NCBI RefSeq assembly: GCF_001854765.1
Contig: NZ_LJJE01000035.1
Coordinates: forward strand, 79,581-143,580
From: Vibrio sonorensis
Lineage (GTDB): Bacteria > Pseudomonadota > Gammaproteobacteria > Enterobacterales > Vibrionaceae
Length of the DNA stretch: 64,000 nt
Direction of reading: 5' to 3'
Shown: positions 58,433 to 64,000 of the stretch, in pieces
Numbering within the stretch: the stretch's first letter is position 1
Layout: the number at the start of each line of letters is the position of its first letter
Made by a program: the position numbers and the translations under genes
The notes under the pieces: generated by a model
Database searches by the model: none
What the model was told of the DNA's origin: nothing
The model's input: only the letters and a program-made list of their open reading frames with translations

Positions 58433-59497
58433 ATGAATCTTACTTCCATGCAGTACGAACAATTGAAGGCTTACGATAATTGTTTTATAGAGTATCCAGA
58501 AATTACAGAGATCTATTCGATATTTGACCAACTTCGCTTTAATCAATCACTAGGAGGTGAACCCGAGTCATTCCTATTAACGGGTGAGTCTGGAAGTGGA
58601 AAAACGGCATTAATCAATAATTACCTTTCACGCTTTGAGGCTGGATCTAGCTGGTCGAAGCAAACTATTCTCAGTACCCGAATTCCTAACCGAGTAAGCG
58701 AACAAAACACTCTGATCCAATTTCTCGTTGATTTGGACTCAAAATCTGGCGGGCGCTCAACACGAAAAAGAAACGAAATTGCGCTTGTAGAAGGACTTGT
58801 GAAGCAATTAAAGCGTAAATCTGTCGAGCTAATTATTGTCAATGAGATTCAAGAGCTTGTCGAGTTTTCTACAGCGGATGAACGACAAACCATTGCGAAC
58901 ACATTCAAATATATTAGTGAGGAAGCAGGAGTATCATTTGTATTGGTGGGAATGCCCTATGCTAATGTTATCGCTAAGGAATCACAGTGGAACTCTCGGT
59001 TGAGTTGGCGCAGAGAAATCAATTACTTTAAACTGCTTCGGGTTGATAACTCCTCGAAAGATACCAACACTCAATACAGTATTGATGTTAAGCAGAAGAA
59101 ACATTTTGCTAAATTTGTGGCTGGACTAGCTTCTAGAATGGGTTACGAGAACAAGCCAGTACTGACTAACAACGAGATTCTATACCCCTTGTTCGCAATG
59201 TGTCATGGAGAGTGCCGAAGGCTCAAACACTTTTTGAAAGATGCCATGATTAAGAGTTTTAAAGAGAATAAAAGTACCGTAGATCAGGAGGTACTCTCGA
59301 GTACATTTGCTCTTAAGTTTCCTTATCTAGACAATCCATTTGAATGTTCACTAGAGAAACTGAAGTTAGACCAAATTGTTACAAGCTCAACATATAATAC
59401 AAGAGCGATTACAGCAGAAGATAAGATTCTCGCCCCGCGTTTTACGGATGCTATCCCATTGGGCTTACTGCTGAGCAAAAGCGCCCTAAAGGTTTGA
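58433..59497 (+). CDS. tnsC: Tn7-like AAA+ regulator TnsC
   Basis: TnsC is the AAA+ ATPase that links target selection (TniQ/TnsD or CRISPR effector) to the TnsAB transposase. The 354 residues have Walker A GESGSGKTALI at about 48-58. The Walker B-like segment is LIIVNEIQELVEF, where Asn stands in place of the usual Asp before Glu. The C-terminus is typical: MCHGECRRLKHFLKDAM. The start shares bases with the tnsB stop (a GTG at 58430 is an alternative). Confidence 0.9.
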   Translation: MNLTSMQYEQLKAYDNCFIEYPEITEIYSIFDQLRFNQSLGGEPESFLLTGESGSGKTALINNYLSRFEAGSSWSKQTILSTRIPNRVSEQNTLIQFLVDLDSKSGGRSTRKRNEIALVEGLVKQLKRKSVELIIVNEIQELVEFSTADERQTIANTFKYISEEAGVSFVLVGMPYANVIAKESQWNSRLSWRREINYFKLLRVDNSSKDTNTQYSIDVKQKKHFAKFVAGLASRMGYENKPVLTNNEILYPLFAMCHGECRRLKHFLKDAMIKSFKENKSTVDQEVLSSTFALKFPYLDNPFECSLEKLKLDQIVTSSTYNTRAITAEDKILAPRFTDAIPLGLLLSKSALKV

Positions 59498-59519
59498 TAG
59501 GTTTATTGATGCACAACGT

Positions 59520-59822
59520 TTAAGACTCTAATTTAGCCAACAACGCCGCCTTCTCTTCATCACTCATTTTCTCAACGGCACAAGCCAATTCAGCACTCAA
59601 TTCGTCCCTACAGAAAAAGTAGTTCAAAGGAACATCTAACTCTTCAGCCATTCGCTCGAGCGTTCCAATATCAGGTACGTGTCTACCTTTCTCATAATGG
59701 TTCATTCGCCCACTAGCAGAGCTTGGTTCCATGCCGATTTTCACCCCTAAATCTTTTTGGGTGATTTTGGCTTTTTTACGCGCAGCTTTGAGCCTCGCTG
59801 GGATTGGGTTGTCTTTCTGCAC
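59520..59822 (-). CDS. Xre-family transcriptional regulator of the transposon
   Basis: The 100-residue protein has a Cro/C1 HTH (LKAARKKAKITQKDLGVKIGMEPSSASGRMNHYEKGRHVPDI, in pieces; about 10-65) and a C-terminal helix (AVEKMSDEEKAALLAKL). Xre regulators are found in type I-F3 Tn7-like elements, where they control guide RNA or tniQ-cas expression. Here the protein diverges from the 181-aa gene across two matching 17-bp palindromes, suggesting autoregulation and control of that pair. Confidence 0.88.
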   Translation of the reverse strand: MQKDNPIPARLKAARKKAKITQKDLGVKIGMEPSSASGRMNHYEKGRHVPDIGTLERMAEELDVPLNYFFCRDELSAELACAVEKMSDEEKAALLAKLES

Positions 59823-59850
59823 TTACACATTTCTTTTCAACCTTTAGATA

Positions 59851-59867
59851 ACTTAGATTGTCTAAGT
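59851..59867. promoter_or_regulatory. Operator 1 in the xre / 181-aa gene divergent region
   Basis: ACTTAGATTGTCTAAGT, a perfect dyad with 7-base arms. It shares ACTTAG-N5-CTAAGT with operator 2. It contains the TTGTCT (59858-59863) that would be the -35 of the rightward promoter. Confidence 0.82.
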
Positions 59868-59881
59868 TTTACTGATTTTTG

Positions 59882-59901
59882 TATACTTAGCAATCCTAAG
59901 T
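59882..59901. promoter_or_regulatory. Operator 2 overlapping the rightward -10
   Basis: ACTTAGCAATCCTAAGT (59885-59901) has the same outline as operator 1, centred 34 bases away (about three helical turns). TATACT (59882-59887) fits a -10 with an 18-base spacer from TTGTCT, so a bound repressor would cover both promoter elements. 59902-59923 is the leader to the next ATG. Confidence 0.8.
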
Positions 59902-59923
59902 TTTTGTTGTATGCAAGAGTCAC

Positions 59924-60469
59924 ATGAAGAAAGTAACCAGAATTAACCCTGATATGTTTAACCTATTGATTGCAAAAGGGATGGACAATTTCTCTGTTGT
60001 AGAAGCGAGGGATGCTTTGTTAAACGGTACTTCAACCTTTTCGAGCAGGGACGACGCTCGAAAGTATATTTACAAACAACTTTTATCATTTGAGGAGAAA
60101 GGCTGGCTTTCTGTCATTGGGACTCGCAGAGACAAGCGTTACCATAAAACTAATGAATTCAAAGCGCTCACAATTGAGCCTAGAGCAGCTAGAAATAAGA
60201 AAGCTAAAGTTGATTCAATAACTGTTCAAACTCCGGAGTGCTCTCTAAATGCACTAGAACAAGAGAAAAAACAACATGAAGGTGAGTTAGCGATTACTTT
60301 GGGCGAGATTGAGGAATACCAATCTTTGTTAACGCGTTTTCCAAACAACAAGCATGATATGGAGCCGTTATTCAATGCAGCGAGAGAGCGATCAGCCAAG
60401 CTATTGGGCAAAATCAATGCACTAACCAACTGGATGCAAGTAGCCCAAAGCAAGGCTTCCCAATGTTAA
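59924..60469 (+). CDS. Uncharacterised wHTH-like / coiled-coil protein (181 aa)
   Basis: Not recognised. Residues about 1-75 look like a winged-helix (FNLLIAKGMDNFSVVEARDALLN... YIYKQLLSFEEKGWLSVIGTRRDKRYH), followed by a basic linker (AARNKKAKV). A predicted coiled coil (about 108-175: LEQEKKQHEGELAITLGEIEEYQSLL...) follows. It is the first gene after the Xre operators and overlaps the helicase by seven bases, so it is presumably an adaptor or DNA-recognition partner of that helicase (inference). Confidence 0.8.
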   Translation: MKKVTRINPDMFNLLIAKGMDNFSVVEARDALLNGTSTFSSRDDARKYIYKQLLSFEEKGWLSVIGTRRDKRYHKTNEFKALTIEPRAARNKKAKVDSITVQTPECSLNALEQEKKQHEGELAITLGEIEEYQSLLTRFPNNKHDMEPLFNAARERSAKLLGKINALTNWMQVAQSKASQC

Positions 60470-61845
60470 GAACATGGCAAGCTGAATGTGCAGCTCAAGT
60501 TATCGATAAATTCACTTCAAACAAACGTTCACACTTCTTCTGTCAAGCAACTCCAGGAGCAGGTAAAACTGTTATGGCTGCAGAGGTTGCTAAGCGTCTT
60601 TTTCAAGAAGGTATGATTGATTTAGTTCTCTGTTTTTCACCATCTATTTCGGTCGCTGAAGGGATGAAAAAGACCTTTTCATGGAAACTGGAATGTTGCT
60701 TTAATGGAGGTTTGGGCTCGTTAGGTGGCTCTTATACCTATCAATCCATCCGTTTTTTAGATGAAAACTTTTGGAACACCGTCTGTAAATATCGAGTCTT
60801 AGTCGTATTTGATGAGATCCACCATTGTTCATTTGATGATGAGGGGCGGTCAAATTCATGGGGGTTAGAAATTGTCAGTAAGATCCAAGGTTTTGCCCGT
60901 TACACATTAGCGCTGTCGGGCACACCTTGGCGCTCAGATCGACTACCCATTGTCATGGCTGAGTATTCCGACCCTGATGGTAAGGTTGTTTGCGATTATC
61001 ATTACGGCTTGCAACAGGCTGTTGAAGATAAGGTGTGTCGCCGTCCTAAAATCGTTTTAATAGATAATGAACATCTGAGTGTTAAGGCCGGAAATGACAA
61101 TCAATATTTCGCTTCTATTCTCGATTGCCTTAAACAATCCGATATCTCATATCACAGCGTCATTCACAATGAAGACGCTATGAACTACATATTGAATAGT
61201 GGTTGCCAAAAGCTAGCCCAAATAAGGCAAGAGTCCCCAAATGCAGGAGGTTTAGTCGTCGCTGCTTCTATAAAGCACGCTAAACATATTCAAAAGCGAT
61301 TGATTGAGCACTTTCATCAATCAGCATGCATTGTGACTTATCATCATGATAATCCGTTAAATGAAATTGAGTCTTTTCGTCACTCGAATGTTCAATGGAT
61401 AGTCAGTGTTGGAATGATAAGTGAAGGAACAGATATCCCTCGGCTGCAAGTTTGTTGTCATATGAGTTCGGTCAAAACAGAGCTTTACTTTCGACAAGTC
61501 CTTGGAAGGATATTGAGAGTTAATGATTCACCTAACCAAGAAGCATGGTTGTATACCTTTGCCGAAGAAAGTTTGATTGGGTTTGCAGAAAGAATTGAGC
61601 AAGATATTCCAGAGTCGTGTCAATTTATCAAATCACACGAACAGCTAGAAGCATTAGGTAAGACACAGAGCTTTATTCAAGCAGCTATGTCGAACGATAA
61701 GACTATAGTATCTAGAGACTTTTCAATTCAACTAAATTGGTCAAAATTAGATGCAGTTCAAAACGATGTTCACTCTTATTTCGAAGATCATGACGAGTTG
61801 CGCTTAGGTGATTTTAAACAAAGGGTTATCGCGACATTCATCTAA
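60463..61845 (+). CDS. Superfamily 2 DEAD/DEAH-box helicase (restriction-like)
   Basis: The 460-residue helicase has motif I TPGAGKTVMA, DEIHHC (motif II), SGTPWRSD (motif III) and QVLGRILRVN (motif VI) with SVGMISEGTDIP before it. This order is typical of RecQ-like/type I restriction-type translocases and many phage-defence helicases. There is no nuclease domain visible; the C-terminal 90 residues are unassigned. It is translationally coupled to the 181-aa gene upstream. Function in the element, defence or transposition control, is not established. Confidence 0.85.
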   Translation: MLRTWQAECAAQVIDKFTSNKRSHFFCQATPGAGKTVMAAEVAKRLFQEGMIDLVLCFSPSISVAEGMKKTFSWKLECCFNGGLGSLGGSYTYQSIRFLDENFWNTVCKYRVLVVFDEIHHCSFDDEGRSNSWGLEIVSKIQGFARYTLALSGTPWRSDRLPIVMAEYSDPDGKVVCDYHYGLQQAVEDKVCRRPKIVLIDNEHLSVKAGNDNQYFASILDCLKQSDISYHSVIHNEDAMNYILNSGCQKLAQIRQESPNAGGLVVAASIKHAKHIQKRLIEHFHQSACIVTYHHDNPLNEIESFRHSNVQWIVSVGMISEGTDIPRLQVCCHMSSVKTELYFRQVLGRILRVNDSPNQEAWLYTFAEESLIGFAERIEQDIPESCQFIKSHEQLEALGKTQSFIQAAMSNDKTIVSRDFSIQLNWSKLDAVQNDVHSYFEDHDELRLGDFKQRVIATFI

Positions 61846-61970
61846 TCACACTGTTAACAATACGCACTCGGATTTATATTGGCTTTAAGATATACTCACG
61901 CTCAATAAGCTCTTTATGTATAAAGAGAAAAGTTCCTTTTGGTGCTCAGAATTAAGCCAGTAGAGTGTAT

Positions 61971-62051
61971 ATGAAACAGAAAATCAAGCTGACCGAAACC
62001 GAAGTGCGTAATGTCCATATTCGACCTGCAATTGTTGAGCAGGCGTTGTAG
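61971..62051 (+). pseudogene. Fossil 5' end of a type I restriction R-subunit-like gene
   Basis: The 26-codon frame MKQKIKLTETEVRNVHIRPAIVEQAL stops at a TAG (written here in two halves: MKQKIKLTET / EVRNVHIRPAIVEQAL). It matches the N-terminal pattern LTExExR...I.PAI..AG of HsdR-type proteins. No continuation is found in any frame downstream, so it looks like a deletion remnant. Confidence 0.5.
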
Positions 62052-62080
62052 CAATAACTATCCAAGAACATCTTTACCCT

Positions 62081-62114
62081 CTTCGAAATAGCAGCCGAAA
62101 GGCTGCTACGAGAG
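62081..62114 (+). terminator. GAAA-tetraloop hairpin upstream of the ATPase gene
   Basis: TAGCAGCC-GAAA-GGCTGCTA (62089-62108) is extended by outer pairing of CTCT..CG with CGAGAG across an AAA bulge. No direct U-tract follows (only ATTTT about ten bases later), so it may be an RNA structure or attenuator rather than a classic terminator. 61846-61970 holds no gene; it is AT-rich with a possible promoter for the downstream operon. Confidence 0.5.
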
Positions 62115-62150
62115 CATCATTTTAAAATGCCTATTTAACACTGAACGACA

Positions 62151-63821
62151 ATGAAAAACGAAGTAAGCAAAAAAAGATTTGAAGTCCGATTTACAGAAGG
62201 TGAATCAGATCCCATTCCCGGGGAGGTTCAGCTTATTGCGCCTTTTGGTAGCTGGAATGATTTTGGGTACAATATAGGTTGTAAAGCCAAACTTTGGAAT
62301 CCGAGACTAGAACGGCCCTTTTGCTTTGAGTGCTTTATCGGTTTTCTACCTCCCGATAAGAATGTCAAAAAAGGCCTATATGAAGAGTATTCGAACTACT
62401 ATAGTCGTGAAGGTCGTTCTCTTACAGATATGGTGGGCTACATAGAGCATTTGATGGTAAATAATGCTCTTGATGAACTTCGATTTTTTACAATGTTACC
62501 TACCATGAACGATTATCGAGCTGCAGTTGAAGAGTTGGGACCGCAACTACTACAGGGTATGTTGGAAGCTATTCATGATTTGGTTTACTTCAAAAATCGA
62601 AGTAGTTCGTGGCTTAGTGATGCTCTAGATTCTGAAGTGTTCAATCTTGGTTTTATGCGAAACTCTGAGCCATTTTATGCATTTAACAACGCAGATAGCA
62701 TTTTGCATGGTGTTGATGAGGAGCGATTTGAAGGTATTTCCGAGAGTTTGAAGCTTAAATATAAATTGGATGGTTTTGCAAACACTCATGAAGTCAACCT
62801 CAAGTATGATCAAAGCTCCATAGTGCCCAAGCGAATAAATATCCTTATCGGTAAAAATGGTATAGGTAAGAGTCAAGCATTGAATGCATTTTGTCGCGCT
62901 GCCTTACGATATAGGGATAGAAATATATTTCTTGGCGTGGGAAAGGGTAATGATCGGCCTATGATTAACCGGCTCCTAGCTATTGGGACGCCAGGTGAAA
63001 CTCAGAATACCTTTCCGGCAGAAAGACGAATTTCTCAAAAACTCTACTATCGACGTCTCTCACTGACCAGAAACGCAAGAGCAAAAGCGAGTAAATCAAT
63101 CAGTGACATGCTTATCCAACTTGCTCGCTCAAGTGAAAGGTTAGGGAAAAAAAATCGCTGGAATCTATTTTTAGATGCAATCGGAAATGTTTTACCGTTA
63201 GAGGACTTAGTTCTAAGAACTAAAAACAATAACTATGTAAAGTTGAAATACTTAGCATCGGGCGATGGCGAGAAGGCTACGTTAGAAAAATGGGCGAAAA
63301 TTAATAAGAAGTCTGATCCAATGCTTCTCATATCTAAAGAACCTCACTCTATGAGTAGCGGTCAGCTTACTTTTTTCAAATTTGCACTTCTTTGTTGTTT
63401 GTACATTGAAAATGGGTCATTTGTTTTACTTGATGAGCCTGAAACCCACATGCATCCAAACATGATCACTGACTTTGTGGAGTTGTTGGATGAAATTTTA
63501 GAAAACACTGGGTCCTTGGCTCTTATTGCAACGCATTCGGCTTACTTTGTGAGAGAAATTCCACAAGATCAGGTTCATGTGTTTAAGAAAGAAGCGAACA
63601 ATGTTTGTATTTCTAATCCTAGATTGACCACATTTGGTGCGCCTGTTGACTCGATATCACGGTTTGTCTTTGATGATGATGCTGAGAGTAAACTCGCAGA
63701 GAAACTGTATCTACGAATCAAAAGGCAAAATACAACTTTTGAAAATATTGTTAATAAATTAGGTGACGAAATATCGGTAGCTGCAATGATGAAGTTGCGG
63801 CTGAAGATGGAAGATGCATAA
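62151..63821 (+). CDS. SMC/ABC-type ATPase (OLD/PtuA-like), cargo defence candidate
   Basis: The 556-residue protein has ~220 N-terminal residues of unassigned sequence, then an AAA/SMC-type ATPase: Walker A LIGKNGIGKSQAL (about 235), ABC signature-like HSMSSGQLTFFKFALL (about 405), Walker B SFVLLDEPETHMHPN and a His switch in ATHSAYF. The ATPase type is shared by OLD, Septu PtuA and RloC-like defence proteins. No nuclease domain is fused, so the partner gene just downstream is probably the effector. The stop overlaps the next start (TAATG). Confidence 0.85.
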   Translation: MKNEVSKKRFEVRFTEGESDPIPGEVQLIAPFGSWNDFGYNIGCKAKLWNPRLERPFCFECFIGFLPPDKNVKKGLYEEYSNYYSREGRSLTDMVGYIEHLMVNNALDELRFFTMLPTMNDYRAAVEELGPQLLQGMLEAIHDLVYFKNRSSSWLSDALDSEVFNLGFMRNSEPFYAFNNADSILHGVDEERFEGISESLKLKYKLDGFANTHEVNLKYDQSSIVPKRINILIGKNGIGKSQALNAFCRAALRYRDRNIFLGVGKGNDRPMINRLLAIGTPGETQNTFPAERRISQKLYYRRLSLTRNARAKASKSISDMLIQLARSSERLGKKNRWNLFLDAIGNVLPLEDLVLRTKNNNYVKLKYLASGDGEKATLEKWAKINKKSDPMLLISKEPHSMSSGQLTFFKFALLCCLYIENGSFVLLDEPETHMHPNMITDFVELLDEILENTGSLALIATHSAYFVREIPQDQVHVFKKEANNVCISNPRLTTFGAPVDSISRFVFDDDAESKLAEKLYLRIKRQNTTFENIVNKLGDEISVAAMMKLRLKMEDA

Positions 63822-64000
63822 TGAAAAAGCTTTCTATTCCTACCTACGACGATATAGAGCGGACTACACAAGCATCTAAAAACACCAGAATGAGTAGTTT
63901 CCCCCAACTTCGAAACCGATTAGAAGATGTAACTAGCGCATATGATAACTACTTGCGGCAGTCAGGAAGCGCACTGAAAATTGGACCTATAAATATTAGG
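63821..64000 (+). CDS. Partner gene of the ATPase (partial, runs off window)
   Basis: The first 60 residues are visible: MKKLSIPTYDDIERTTQAS, then SSFPQLRNRLEDVTSAYDNYLRQSG and KIGPINIR. I do not recognise a domain in this part. Its coupling to an ABC-type ATPase suggests the nuclease half of a Septu-like pair (HNH in PtuB), but no catalytic motif is within view. Confidence 0.7.
   Translation, partial: MKKLSIPTYDDIERTTQASKNTRMSSFPQLRNRLEDVTSAYDNYLRQSGSALKIGPINIR

Larger units (their letters stand above)
55820..64000 (+). mobile_element. Tn7-like transposon inserted beside ffs (left part; continues beyond window)
   Basis: The boundary is set by the end of ffs and by three TnsB-site-like repeats starting at 55823. 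The proposed terminal bases TGTTTGCA start at 55820; 55815-55819 (ATTGA) is a candidate 5-bp target duplication. It carries tnsA-tnsB-tnsC in the same direction as ffs, then Xre, helicase and ATPase cargo. ffs is one of the attachment sites used by type I-F3 CRISPR-associated Tn7-like elements, alongside guaC, yciA and rsmJ. No tniQ, cas8/5, cas7, cas6 or CRISPR lies in the window, so membership is inferred. The other end is outside. Confidence 0.82.

Noticed and set aside
55820..64000. CRISPR array or Cas genes expected for an I-F3 element
   Set aside because: I looked for regularly spaced 28-base repeats and for Cas8/5, Cas7, Cas6 or TniQ motifs; none is present in the visible part, so none is claimed.

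Overview
This window is a gammaproteobacterial chromosome segment, almost certainly from a Vibrio. The gene neighbourhoods support this: lpxH-ppiB-cysS, bpt-aat, topA beside yciN, an mlc/cheV pair, menF-D-H-B-C-E, decR-tesB-ybaY-atl and a CdgH-like diguanylate cyclase, together with rhombosortase and CheV. No database search was possible; family calls come from recognising protein motifs and neighbourhoods.

Layout. 1-13.7 kb: housekeeping genes (ychJ, an EAL-HDOD regulator, lpxH, ppiB, cysS, tdk, infA, bpt-aat, aroA, yciN, topA, pykA). 14-18.1 kb: mlc, cheV, and a translationally overlapped GGDEF/BLUF pair. 18.3-24.7 kb: an SOS mutagenesis operon, imuA-imuB-dnaE2, with a YcaQ-type DNA glycosylase as its last gene and a perfect LexA box at its head. 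24.8-33.5 kb: yciK, sohB, a short TrmO-family protein, regulators, rhombosortase, a DTW protein, a dGTPase, yfbR and alaA. 33.7-40.8 kb: the complete menaquinone operon. 41-55.6 kb: yeiH, an MFS-acyltransferase fusion with its TetR neighbour, several envelope proteins, a MerR-controlled divergent promoter, a cysteine-detoxification pair (decR and a desulfhydrase), tesB-ybaY-atl and cdgH.

55.6-64 kb: the signal recognition particle RNA gene ffs, followed within a few bases by the end of a Tn7-like transposon. This end carries three roughly 20-bp spaced TnsB-site-like repeats, then tnsA, tnsB and tnsC. After these come a divergent Xre repressor with two matching 17-bp operators, a wHTH-like/coiled-coil protein overlapping a superfamily 2 helicase, a fossil of a type I restriction gene, and an SMC/ABC-like ATPase coupled to a further gene cut by the window edge. 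ffs is a known attachment site of type I-F3 CRISPR-associated Tn7-like elements. No tniQ, cas gene or CRISPR array lies in the window, so that assignment is an inference about the unseen remainder. The cargo looks like a defence island and is the most interesting part of the window.

A sequence-quality pattern matters for reading this annotation. Ten otherwise normal genes (bpt, mlc, dnaE2, a lysR remnant, menF, yeiH, tesB, atl, a membrane protein, tnsA) are each broken by loss of a single base, in nearly every case from a run of identical bases. This is more like homopolymer undercalling than biology, so most of them are probably intact in the organism.
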